From the NCBI RefSeq assembly GCF_002078505.1, contig NZ_LUAV01000002.1, forward strand, positions 383,055-447,054: 64,000 nucleotides of DNA, read 5' to 3'. Origin of the DNA: Ensifer aridi (lineage in GTDB: Bacteria > Pseudomonadota > Alphaproteobacteria > Rhizobiales > Rhizobiaceae). The notes beneath the pieces are model-generated. The model saw only the letters and a program-made list of their open reading frames with translations, had not been told where the DNA came from and made no database searches. The number at the start of each line of letters is the position of its first letter. Within the stretch, counting starts at the first letter, position 1. The translations under genes and the position numbers were made by a program. Shown here in pieces: positions 43,193-51,084 of this stretch.

Positions 43193-43380
43193 TGAACGCT
43201 GTCCTCCACGGAACGGTAGCGGGCGCCACTCACGCCCCTGATGTCGTGGCAGAAAATACGCTTGCTGCCGCCGAACATCCATCCGGCAAATTTCTGCTCC
43301 TTTAGGATGTTTCCCTACAATTGAGGTCAAAAACAAGCAACCATACGGAAGGCGGGCAAGATGCACCGAATGATCCGAAG

Positions 43381-43695
43381 TTAGGCGGCCGCTCCGAAAA
43401 GCCGCTGTCGCGCCATCAGGCACTCGTCGTCTCCCGGCATGCAGGTGCGGCAGACGATGGGGCGTACGGCGTAAACTTTGCAAGTCACCGAACGGCCGAG
43501 TATGCCCTCGAGCGCGGTGCAGCGGTCGTTCTCGCAGCGCATGCCGCCGAGATCGGCGGCCACATAGTCCGCCGGTATGCGATCGAGTTCTTCCTCCGTT
43601 TCAAGTGAGAAACGCGGCCATTCCGCCGAATAGGCGCAGCAGGCGCCGCAAGTCTGGCAGTCGAAATCCTGATTGACGAGAACGGCATCGGTCAT
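43381..43695 (-). CDS. YkgJ family cysteine cluster protein
   Basis: A 104-residue protein with the DFDCQTCGACCAYS cluster near its start, CENDRCTALEG and a second cluster CKVYAVRPIVCRTCMPGDDEC. The CxxCxxCC pattern is that of UPF0153/YkgJ proteins, which probably bind a zinc or iron-sulfur centre. It lies 188 bp upstream of putA on the same strand. Function unknown. Confidence 0.9.
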   Translation of the reverse strand: MTDAVLVNQDFDCQTCGACCAYSAEWPRFSLETEEELDRIPADYVAADLGGMRCENDRCTALEGILGRSVTCKVYAVRPIVCRTCMPGDDECLMARQRLFGAAA

Positions 43696-43733
43696 GAAGC
43701 GAGCCTAGCACGAACGCCGCTGCGCTGGAACGC

Positions 43734-44540
43734 TCACGCGACCGCCGCGTCGCGCCTGGCGATCTCGTAGTCTTCCGTGTGCACGAGCACGCCGTTCTCG
43801 GTTACCAGCGCGATGCCGTAGGCTGCCGGTTCGTCGACGGAAAGGGAGGCGTCCGGTATGTCGAAGGGCATCGGCTGCTGGTGTACCGGGCTCTTGAAGA
43901 TCGAGAAGGGAATGCCGCGACTGGAGCCGCTGATGGTGCGGTGAACATGGCCGGCGAAAATATGGCGAACATTGCCGTGCCGCTTTACGAGCGCGTAGAA
44001 GTCATCCTCGTTGATGAGACGGATCATATCGATGCCGGCAAAGCCGCTGGCATGCGGCGGATGATGCATGAAGATCAGTGCCGGCCGGTCGCCGGCCTCG
44101 CCGAGCTGCCGGTCGAGCCAAGCGAGGCGCCGTTCGCAAAGATGGCCGGCATGGCTCATCGGATAGTCGTAGGGCGGCGCAAACAGCGTGTCGAGCAGGA
44201 TCGCGCGGCAATCGGCGAAATCGATCGCCTGCTGGACAAAGCCGTTCTCGTCCGTCGCCGCCTCGGCGAAGACATCCAGAAAAACCTCGCGCCGGTCGTG
44301 GTTGCCGATCATCAGCGCCGCCGGCGGGACCAGCTCGCCGAGAAGCGTTTTCAACCGCTCGTAGGACGGACGGTCCGCCCCATGCGCGAGGTCGCCGGCG
44401 AAAATCACCCGGTCCGCATCCGCATGATAACGGTTGACATGGGCAATGCCGTTGGCGAGCCGCCGATAGGGGTCGAGCCCGATGATCGCCGCACCTTCGG
44501 GAACCATGTGCAGGTCGGTGAAAATGATGAACTTCGTCAT
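43734..44540 (-). CDS. metallophosphoesterase / class III cyclic nucleotide phosphodiesterase-like
   Basis: A 268-residue calcineurin-like phosphoesterase. The five metal-binding blocks are present: FTDLHM, FAGDLAHG, MIGNHDRRE, LIFMHHPPH and FAGHVHRT. The spacing fits the CpdA/GpdQ class III phosphodiesterases, which act on cAMP or glycerophosphodiesters. The ATG at 44540 places the first block at residue 6, as usual. An adenylate cyclase lies 3 kb away, but cAMP as substrate is only an inference. Confidence 0.88.
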   Translation of the reverse strand: MTKFIIFTDLHMVPEGAAIIGLDPYRRLANGIAHVNRYHADADRVIFAGDLAHGADRPSYERLKTLLGELVPPAALMIGNHDRREVFLDVFAEAATDENGFVQQAIDFADCRAILLDTLFAPPYDYPMSHAGHLCERRLAWLDRQLGEAGDRPALIFMHHPPHASGFAGIDMIRLINEDDFYALVKRHGNVRHIFAGHVHRTISGSSRGIPFSIFKSPVHQQPMPFDIPDASLSVDEPAAYGIALVTENGVLVHTEDYEIARRDAAVA

Positions 44541-44630
44541 GTTCGTCCGCGGTAATGCCTTGCAATCACGCTCCTGCGCCTGCCGACGCGCGTCAAGCGG
44601 CAAGTTTGGGCGCGTGCCGGCCAAGCGTTT

Positions 44631-44734
44631 GCGCGGGATGAGGAAAAGTGTGCGCGCTTTCCGCCCGCATCCCGCGCGAACTTATTAGAGTCGGTCACGA
44701 TAATTTAGGTCGGTCCAGTCTAAATCATCGTGAC
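44631..44734. repeat. composite two-hairpin repeat (family 2), copy 2 (inverted)
   Basis: Hairpin b first: GCGCGGGATGAGGAAAAGTG...CCGCCCGCATCCCGCGC at 44631-44678; after AACTTATTAGAGTCG comes hairpin a: GTCACGATAATTTAGGTC...TAAATCATCGTGAC at 44694-44734. Reverse orientation relative to 37073-37184. It fills most of the 280-bp gap before the racemase gene. Confidence 0.8.
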
Positions 44735-44822
44735 CTAGCGGTTCCCTTGCGGCGGGATCGGGAACGCGATATGGATCCGCCGCGAACGCTGATATATCAG
44801 GTGCCATAGCCGGAGACATGTG

Positions 44823-45857
44823 ATGAGATGGAAGCGCACGATCCAGTTGCTGGATGTTCATTGCGAGGGCGAGATCGGCAAGGTGGCGATCGGCGGCGTG
44901 CCGAAGATCCCGGGCAATTCCATCGCCGAGCAGTTGAATCACATCAATACGGTGGATGACAGCCTGCGTCGCTTCCTGTGCCTGGAGCCGCGCTCTGGCT
45001 CGATCGGCTCCGTCAATCTGCTGGTGCCGCCGAAACGGCCGGAAGCCGATGCGGGCTTCATCATCCTGCAGGCCGATCAGGCGCATGCCATGTCCGGGTC
45101 CAATTCGATCTGCGTGACGACGGCGCTGCTGGAATCCGGCATCGTCGAAATGAAGGAGCCGGAAACCGTGGTGATGCTCGACACGGCGGCGGGCCTCGTG
45201 AAGGCAACGGCTACATGCCGCAACGGGCGCTGCGAACGCGTGAAGCTCACCATGGTCCCGTCCTTCGTGCAGGAATTGGATGTGGAGGTGGACACGCCGG
45301 AATGGGGCCGCATCAAACTCGATCTCTGTTTCGGCGGCATCTTTTATGCGCTCGTCGACGTCCGCCAGATCGGCACGACGATCGAAAAGGCGAATGCGCG
45401 CCGGATCGTCGAGGCGGGGATGGTGCTGAAGGACATCGTCAACCGCACGATCCCGGTGGTGCACCCGGAAATCCCGGAGATCAGGGGCGTCGCCTATGTC
45501 ATGTTCCGCGACACGGAGGCGGACGGAACGGTCCGGACCTGCACGACCATGTGGCCGGGCCGCGTCGATCGCTCGCCTTGCGGTACCGGCAGTTCGGCCA
45601 ATCTCGCGACGCTGCATGCGCGTGGCAAGGTCAAGCCGGGTGACGTTCTGAAATCCCGCTCCATCATCGGCTCGGAATTCGAGGTCGGACTCGAAGGTGT
45701 GACGACGGTCGCGGGCCGAGAAGCGATCATCCCCACCATTTCGGGTCGCGGCTGGACCTTCGGTCTGCACCAGGTGGCCCTTGATCCGTTCGATCCGCTC
45801 GCCGATGGCTTCGCACTGACCGATACCTGGGGGCCGCAGGCGGGCGAGATCCGTTGA
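44823..45857 (+). CDS. proline racemase family protein (4-hydroxyproline epimerase-like, Ser/Cys type)
   Basis: A 344-residue member of the proline racemase superfamily. The first catalytic position is Ser91 (HAMSGSNSICV, where classic racemases have MCGHG) and the second is Cys253 in RSPCGTGSSA. Known family types are Cys/Cys racemases and epimerases, Cys/Thr dehydratases of trans-3-hydroxyproline, and Ser/Cys proteins with epimerase or mixed activity, so a simple proline racemase is unlikely. The ATG at 44823 (MRWKRTIQLLDVHCEGE) begins the conserved N-terminus; a GTG one codon before is possible. No hydroxyproline catabolic genes are adjacent, but putA is 1.6 kb away. Confidence 0.9.
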   Translation: MRWKRTIQLLDVHCEGEIGKVAIGGVPKIPGNSIAEQLNHINTVDDSLRRFLCLEPRSGSIGSVNLLVPPKRPEADAGFIILQADQAHAMSGSNSICVTTALLESGIVEMKEPETVVMLDTAAGLVKATATCRNGRCERVKLTMVPSFVQELDVEVDTPEWGRIKLDLCFGGIFYALVDVRQIGTTIEKANARRIVEAGMVLKDIVNRTIPVVHPEIPEIRGVAYVMFRDTEADGTVRTCTTMWPGRVDRSPCGTGSSANLATLHARGKVKPGDVLKSRSIIGSEFEVGLEGVTTVAGREAIIPTISGRGWTFGLHQVALDPFDPLADGFALTDTWGPQAGEIR

Positions 45858-45899
45858 TGCCGGATCGACCCGGCGCTTGACCATGACGGAAAGGCGTGG

Positions 45900-46466
45900 T
45901 CATCGCGGCAGCCGGTCCGTGTCTGCCCGCGCCAGCCACTGGGAGGCAACTTCGTCGTCGACATTCGTCGCCACGCCGTCGCGAGGAGTCGCGGCGAGAT
46001 AGCGGGCGGCGAGGATATTTCCTTGAGCCGCCGCTCGCTGGTAGAGGCTGACGGCCGCTTCCGTTTCTCCACGCTCGGCAAGTACCTCGCCGTAGCCCAC
46101 CATCGCGAGCGCATGGCCGTTCTTGGCGGCTTCGGCGAGAACGCGTTGCGACTGCAGCTTCTGCCCGGCCCTGTCGAGAACGCGTGCGAGCTGGAATTGG
46201 GTCCGGGCGCCGCCATTCTGGTTATAGGCCTCACGGCACGCCGAAAGCGCGATGCCGATGCGGATGTCCTGTGTGGCAACGGCGGGGAACGCCCTGTTTC
46301 GCGTAAGGTCGAACTCGCTGCCGGCTTCCCGGTCACACTGTTCGGCCGCCGTGAGATCGGCGGCGCGCGCCGAAGGAAATGCGGTCGTAGCGAAGGCGGC
46401 AAGCGCGACGACCGCAAGCGGAACGCCTTTGGCGATCCTAATGTCCAAACCGGTCCGGTTCTTCAT
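45900..46466 (-). CDS. exported Sel1/tetratricopeptide repeat protein
   Basis: A 188-residue protein with a signal peptide (PLAVVALAAFATTAFPSARA, cleavage near residue 35) and then Sel1-like helical repeats (QFQLARVLDRAGQKLQSQRV; AMVGYGEVLAERGETEAAVS; LYQRAAAQGNILAARYLA). A Cys pair (AEQCDRE, SACREA) may form a disulfide. Sel1 proteins scaffold other proteins, often in signalling. It is divergent from the exported FecR gene with 198 bp between, and convergent with the racemase gene (42 bp). Confidence 0.85.
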   Translation of the reverse strand: MKNRTGLDIRIAKGVPLAVVALAAFATTAFPSARAADLTAAEQCDREAGSEFDLTRNRAFPAVATQDIRIGIALSACREAYNQNGGARTQFQLARVLDRAGQKLQSQRVLAEAAKNGHALAMVGYGEVLAERGETEAAVSLYQRAAAQGNILAARYLAATPRDGVATNVDDEVASQWLARADTDRLPR

Positions 46467-46664
46467 GATGATCTCCTAATGTTGTCCAATTCTAAAACCC
46501 CCGTGATGCGGCGCATGTTCCTCGGGAAACAGCGGCGATGAGGGCGAAGCGGCGAGGTTGGGGCGAGGCGATTGCATCTTGCATCACCAATGCGTGCGTT
46601 TATCCTCGGATGACGCCGGAAGCGCGAACAGGAGGCGCTGCCATCAAGCAGCGGGCACAGGTCG

Positions 46665-47282
46665 ATGCGGCAACCAGATGTGAAAAGAAGGCTCTTCCTC
46701 TGCGGCCTGATGCTTGCTGCCATCGGTGGCGGGACGGCTGTGACTGCGGCCAGCCCGGTCGTCGGGAAGGCGCGGAATATCCGTGGCAATGTTCGCCGCC
46801 GGCAGGGGGGCGACGAGGGGCGCCTCGCCGCCGGTGACGCGGTTCTCGACAACGATTATGTCTCTACGAGCACCAACAGCTTTGCCGATCTCGCGCTCAG
46901 CGAAACGCGCATCCTGCTCGGTCCACAGACGGAACTCCTCATCGATAGCTTCCTCGCCGCTGAGGGCGGCACGCTCGAACTCGGACTGGGCCGCATGGTG
47001 TTCGACCGGCCCGACAATTTGCCGAAGATGGATGTGGCGGTGCGAACGGCCTTCGGCATGATCGGGGTTCGCGGGACGAAATTCTTCTGTGGTCCGAGCC
47101 GGGCGGCCTTTGCCGTCTTCGTGGAGCGTGGCTCCGTCTCCGTCCGAGGCGGCGGCGTGACGCGGACGGTCTCGGCCGGCCAGGGCGTCGATTTCACGAG
47201 CCCGGGTGCTCCGCCGAGCGAGCCGACGAACTGGGGCCAGGCGCGAATCCGGCAAGCCTATGCGAGCGTCGGGCTGAGGTAG
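46665..47282 (+). CDS. exported FecR domain protein
   Basis: A 205-residue protein. A basic N-terminus (KRRLFLCGLMLAAIGGG) forms a signal peptide, possibly Tat-type. The FecR fold follows at about 35-185: GDAVLDNDYVSTSTNSFADL, TRILLGPQTELLIDSF, AVRTAFGMIGVRGTKFFC, and ERGSVSVRGGGVTRTVSAGQ. It has no transmembrane anchor and no sigma-regulatory N-terminal domain, so it is a free periplasmic FecR rather than a FecI partner. It converges with the CHASE2 cyclase gene (39 bp apart). A role as periplasmic ligand or partner for that sensor is inferred. Confidence 0.87.
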   Translation: MRQPDVKRRLFLCGLMLAAIGGGTAVTAASPVVGKARNIRGNVRRRQGGDEGRLAAGDAVLDNDYVSTSTNSFADLALSETRILLGPQTELLIDSFLAAEGGTLELGLGRMVFDRPDNLPKMDVAVRTAFGMIGVRGTKFFCGPSRAAFAVFVERGSVSVRGGGVTRTVSAGQGVDFTSPGAPPSEPTNWGQARIRQAYASVGLR

Positions 47283-47321
47283 GAGTTACTCCCGACAGGT
47301 CGAATACAGGATTGCCCTCAC

Positions 47322-49193
47322 CTACGTGGTTTTGGAATCCGCGACCGTAAACAGCTCCATCGAACCAAAGCCACGGATGTCGTGCCGGCCGAGGCTGCGA
47401 AGCACAGCGCCTGATTGCGTGGCGGCCGCCGGGCCGATGCAGATGGCCGTGCCAAGGAACTTGTTCGCTTCCTGCAGGCGCGCGGCGAGGTTCACGGCAT
47501 CGCCATGGGCCGTATAGTCGAGTTTCCCGCCAGCGCCGACCTCTCCAAGCACAGCCGGACCGGTTTCGATGCCGATCCGGGTTCTGCCGAAGCCATGTTC
47601 GGCAAATTGCGGGCGCTTGCGCATTTCCTCTGTCAGATTGCGGATCGCCACGGCGCACTGGATCGCTTTGTCGACATGGTCGGCGAGATCTTCGGGCGCG
47701 TTGAAGAGGGCATGGACGGCGTCGCCAACGACCTTGTCGACCATGCCGCCGTGTCGGGAGACGAGGGCGTTCACCTCGGCGAAATAGATGTCGAGCAGGG
47801 TCACGAGCTCGCGCGGCCCGAGCTTCTGCGACAGCGTAGAAAAGCCTTCGATGTCGGTGAAGAGCGCCGTCACAGGGCGTTCCTCGCCGGCCATGCGGCC
47901 GCGATACGGTTCGTCGATGTAGCGCGCCACCACGGACTGCGGCAGATACTGCGCGAATTTCCGCCGGGCAATCGCTTCGGCGCGACGCACCCGGGCGAGT
48001 TGGAGCGCGCTCGTCACTACGAGGATAGCCACCAAGGCAACCGAGATGCTGACCGCGTCGACGAGCCAGCCGGTGGCGGCGTAGATCGCGCCGGCGACGG
48101 CGACGACGGCAAGCACGGCCGCCGAGCCGAGAGCGAGCGTCGTCAGGGGACGCAGTTTCGTTGCGCCATAGGCAGCGACCGTCCCCGCGGCGAAGCTGAA
48201 AAGCGCTTCGAGCAGAGGCAGATCGCCGTGCCGATAGGGCACGAAACCCGTCGTGATTGCATTGGCGATGTCGGCATGGATCTGCACCGAAGCTTCAAGC
48301 GGCATGGAGGCGGTCGGGCGTAGGCCGCCGAGACTCGGCATGCTGCTGCCGAGAAAGACGAGCTTGCCCGCGAGCCGGCCTCCGTCGGCCTTGTCCGCCA
48401 GAACGTCGGCTGCCGAAAGCGTTCGTTCGGCGATTGCCTCTTCCGAGCTTGCGACGAACCGCAAGTTGCCGCTGTCGTCGAGCGGGATGATCGCATGGTC
48501 GAGCCTCAGCCAGGCGGGTTCGCCGCCGAGTACGGGCGTGCTGCTTGCCGCGGCAAGCCGGCCCGCTTCGATACCGAGCGCCGGATAGGCGTCATTGCCG
48601 AGGATGGCGAAAGCCTGCACGCGCCGGACGCGTGCATCGTCGTCGCCGACGAGGAAGGCGGCGGCCGCGGCTTTCGATTGGTCCATGAAGGCGGGGCAGG
48701 AGGTTTCCGCGCCTTGGATGAACCATTGCGCGGGCACCGCAAGCCTGCGCCGCAAGGCGAGCGGAGGAACGGGGCGCGGGTGCTCCAGGGCGCGATCGGC
48801 AGCCAGGAAGCCCAGGATGACCGGTGCTTTGGCGAGCGCTGTGGCGAGCCCGGTGTTTGCCGACGAGGCCGGATCGCAATCGGCGCTGAAGACGAAGTCG
48901 ACCGCGATTGCCTTGGCCCCGGCCGCGGCGAGCCGCGATATCAGCTCGGCGGTCGCGCCCCTGTCCCAGGTGCCGGACCTCACTTCATAGGCCCGGCGAT
49001 CGACGTCGATGACGACGATCTCCGGCGAGCGTGGCGAAGGGACCCATTGGGTCAGATTGTCGAAGAAGAGCTCGCGCTGCGTGCGGAACACCGTTTCGGC
49101 ATAAAGATAGAGCATGAGTGCCGCCGCCAAGCTCGCGACGATCCCGCCGGCAAGCGGGGTGATGCGATAATGCGGCCATTCCCTGAGGCTCAA
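47322..49193 (-). CDS. CHASE2-domain adenylate cyclase
   Basis: A 623-residue class III cyclase. TM at about 15-33, periplasmic CHASE2 sensor about 45-320 (VVIDVDRRAYEVRSGTWDRG; AKAIAVDFVFSADCD; LVFLGSSMPSLGGLRPT), three closely spaced TMs about 330-405, then the catalytic domain about 435-600. Metal Asp residues are in LFTDIEGFS and VVGDAVHALF, the purine-specifying Lys/Asp in MVDKVVGD and LDYTAHGDAVNLAARL, the latter also giving the transition-state Asn and Arg. All key residues for adenylate cyclase are present. It starts 5 bp after the Crp-like gene's stop, so the two are one operon. Confidence 0.93.
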   Translation of the reverse strand: MSLREWPHYRITPLAGGIVASLAAALMLYLYAETVFRTQRELFFDNLTQWVPSPRSPEIVVIDVDRRAYEVRSGTWDRGATAELISRLAAAGAKAIAVDFVFSADCDPASSANTGLATALAKAPVILGFLAADRALEHPRPVPPLALRRRLAVPAQWFIQGAETSCPAFMDQSKAAAAAFLVGDDDARVRRVQAFAILGNDAYPALGIEAGRLAAASSTPVLGGEPAWLRLDHAIIPLDDSGNLRFVASSEEAIAERTLSAADVLADKADGGRLAGKLVFLGSSMPSLGGLRPTASMPLEASVQIHADIANAITTGFVPYRHGDLPLLEALFSFAAGTVAAYGATKLRPLTTLALGSAAVLAVVAVAGAIYAATGWLVDAVSISVALVAILVVTSALQLARVRRAEAIARRKFAQYLPQSVVARYIDEPYRGRMAGEERPVTALFTDIEGFSTLSQKLGPRELVTLLDIYFAEVNALVSRHGGMVDKVVGDAVHALFNAPEDLADHVDKAIQCAVAIRNLTEEMRKRPQFAEHGFGRTRIGIETGPAVLGEVGAGGKLDYTAHGDAVNLAARLQEANKFLGTAICIGPAAATQSGAVLRSLGRHDIRGFGSMELFTVADSKTT

Positions 49194-49198
49194 TCGGC

Positions 49199-49903
49199 CT
49201 AATCCTCCTCGGGATCCGCTATGTTCAGCAGACGGCCCACATTACACGAGATGATCCCGTCCGTCCGCTTGATGGCGCAGTTTTCCTCCAGCCAGAGGAT
49301 GGCGCGGTTCACCTTGGGCCGACTGGCGCCGAGAATGGAGGCGATATCGGTCTGGCTGAGCGTCAGGCGGAGATTGGCGCTGGCCGGCAGCTCGCTGCCG
49401 TGGATTTGCCGCAGCGTCGCCAGGAAGAAGCGTGCCACACGGGCATTGAGATCGTAGAGCGCGATGGTCTCCAGCCGATCCGTCGTGTCGCGCAATTGCG
49501 CGCAGAGGAACCGGATCACCGCTTCGGCGATCTTCGGCTTCTGCGTGATCAGAGCGAGGAAATCCTTCTTGCCGATCACGTAGCCCTCGGCGGCCGTTAC
49601 CGCCGTCGCGTCCGCCGAGCGAGGCTGGTCATCCAGCACCGCCATTTCGCCGAACAGCGCGCCCGCCTCGTGCTGGCGCAGTAGCAGCTCGCGGCCTTGC
49701 GGCGTGAACAGCGACAGCTTTATGCGGCCGGAAACGAGGACGATCATGTAGTTGCCTTCGTCGCCGCGCTGGAAGATCACCGTTCCAGCGGGCCACTTCC
49801 GATAGGTGGCGATATCGGCGAGCTCGCAAAGCGTTTCCCGATCGAAATCTTCGAAAATAGGGAAGGACCGCCAGAAGGCGGGACTCCGGTTCACTTCGGC
49901 CAT
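49199..49903 (-). CDS. Crp/Fnr family transcriptional regulator
   Basis: A 234-residue regulator. The cyclic nucleotide-binding domain (about 15-125) has an intact phosphate cassette, FGEMAVLDDQPRSA (Gly85-Glu86...Arg95-Ser96). A long dimer helix follows, and a winged HTH at about 165-220 (LSQTDIASILGASRPKVNRA). No Fnr-type N-terminal Cys cluster is seen. It sits directly ahead of the adenylate cyclase gene. By cassette and context, cAMP is its likely ligand; target genes are unknown, and I saw no clear TGTGA-type palindrome close by. Confidence 0.93.
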   Translation of the reverse strand: MAEVNRSPAFWRSFPIFEDFDRETLCELADIATYRKWPAGTVIFQRGDEGNYMIVLVSGRIKLSLFTPQGRELLLRQHEAGALFGEMAVLDDQPRSADATAVTAAEGYVIGKKDFLALITQKPKIAEAVIRFLCAQLRDTTDRLETIALYDLNARVARFFLATLRQIHGSELPASANLRLTLSQTDIASILGASRPKVNRAILWLEENCAIKRTDGIISCNVGRLLNIADPEED

Positions 49904-50147
49904 TGCGATTACCCCTGCGTTCCCCTCATAGCGCGCCGGGATTTTTCACCCAGTCGCTTCGTCTTGCAACAGAAAAGCGCTCGATAGGGGCGGCAGCGGC
50001 TGCCTGGGAAGTGCTCATAGCCGCGTCAGTTGACGACGAATCACTTCCGTCTCTAATTTGTGAACGATCTGTCGCCGAGCCGGCGGCTAGAGGATACTCG
50101 AAATCTTGATATCTCTGCTGCCAACGTTTCCAACAGGAGCCTCGCGC

Positions 50148-50585
50148 ATGTCCCAGAATGTCATCATCCTCATCGGACGCATTCTTCTCTCGATCATCTT
50201 CATCACCTCCGGTTTCGGCAAGCTGACCGATCCGGCGGCAACGGCGGGAATGATCACCAATGCCGGCTGGCCGGCGGCAACGGCGCTCGCTTATCTCGCC
50301 GGTATCTTCGAACTCGTCGCGGGCCTCGCGGTTCTCGTCGGCTTCCAGACGCGCATCGCGTCCTACCTGCTTGCTGCCTTCTGCTTGGTGACGGGTTTCG
50401 TCTTCCACAGCGGCGTGATCAACATCCCGGACTTCCCGCCGGCCGCCAATGGCCTGCTGACGGTCTTTAACCAGATCATGATGATGAAGAACGTCACCAT
50501 CGCCGGCGCCTTCCTCGTGCTCGCCGGCTTCGGCCCGGGTGCGCTCTCGCTCGATGCCCGCGTCGGCAGGGCCGTCACCGCCTAA
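50148..50585 (+). CDS. DoxX family membrane protein
   Basis: A 145-residue protein with four hydrophobic segments. Start MSQNVIILIGRILLSIIFIT then SGFGKLTDPAATAGMI, the DoxX signature, and YLAGIFELVAGLAVLVGFQT. GACGAGG-like ACAGGAG precedes the ATG at 50148. DoxX proteins act in thiosulfate oxidation or redox stress in other organisms; none of those partner genes is here. A strong terminator follows 17 bp after the stop. Confidence 0.9.
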   Translation: MSQNVIILIGRILLSIIFITSGFGKLTDPAATAGMITNAGWPAATALAYLAGIFELVAGLAVLVGFQTRIASYLLAAFCLVTGFVFHSGVINIPDFPPAANGLLTVFNQIMMMKNVTIAGAFLVLAGFGPGALSLDARVGRAVTA

Positions 50586-50601
50586 GCACTGAAATCCTTG
50601 A

Positions 50602-50640
50602 TAAAAAAAGAACCCGCCGGCCGCTCCGGCGGGTTCTTTG
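50602..50640. terminator. bidirectional rho-independent terminator
   Basis: AAGAACCCGCCGG and CCGGCGGGTTCTT form a 13-bp stem around CCGCT. There are A and T runs on both sides (AAAAAAAG and TTCTTTG), and it sits between converging doxX-like and mutarotase genes. Confidence 0.9.
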
Positions 50641-50655
50641 CGTCTTCGCTCCAGG

Positions 50656-51084
50656 TCAGGGATAGATTACGCCCTTGCGCAGGATGACGTTGCCATAGAG
50701 CCGCGGCTCGCTGGTCTGAACCACCGTGTGGGAGGCCTTGACGCGCGGGTAGAAGTCCGCGCCGAGCAATGGAACGACCGGCTGCTTCGGCTCGTGCTTT
50801 CCGCAACAGGCAATGATGTCGCGATGCACCGGATCGAGCGCATCCTTGTCCTGCTTGACCGTGGCGCGGAAGATCGCTTCCGGAACGAAATCGTCAATCG
50901 GCAGCACGCTGAGAATAGCGTCGAGCACGGGGATCAGGTGGTGACCGTCGAGCCGTACCAATCGACGGGCATGTTCCTGTCCGGGGTAGTTTCCGTCGAC
51001 CAACGCGATCTCGTCGCCATGCCCCATTGCCCTGAGCGCGGAAAGCAGTTCCGGGCTCAGGATGGGATCTATTCCTTTTAGCAT
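50656..51084 (-). CDS. RbsD/FucU family sugar mutarotase
   Basis: A 142-residue protein. MLKGIDPILSPELLSALRAM, GHGDEIALVDGNYP and ARRLVRLDGHHL are the FucU/RbsD signature with the catalytic His; it ends PRLYGNVILRKGVIYP. These enzymes interconvert sugar anomers (fucose, ribose, fructose). Its ATG overlaps the frcR stop by one base (TAATG), so it is coupled to frcR and likely serves the same sugar transport system. I left out a symbol because the sugar is not certain. Confidence 0.92.
   Translation of the reverse strand: MLKGIDPILSPELLSALRAMGHGDEIALVDGNYPGQEHARRLVRLDGHHLIPVLDAILSVLPIDDFVPEAIFRATVKQDKDALDPVHRDIIACCGKHEPKQPVVPLLGADFYPRVKASHTVVQTSEPRLYGNVILRKGVIYP

Noticed and set aside
46665..47282. 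FecR-type sigma regulator of an iron uptake system
   Set aside because: There is no FecI sigma gene, TonB-dependent receptor or transmembrane segment; the protein is simply exported.
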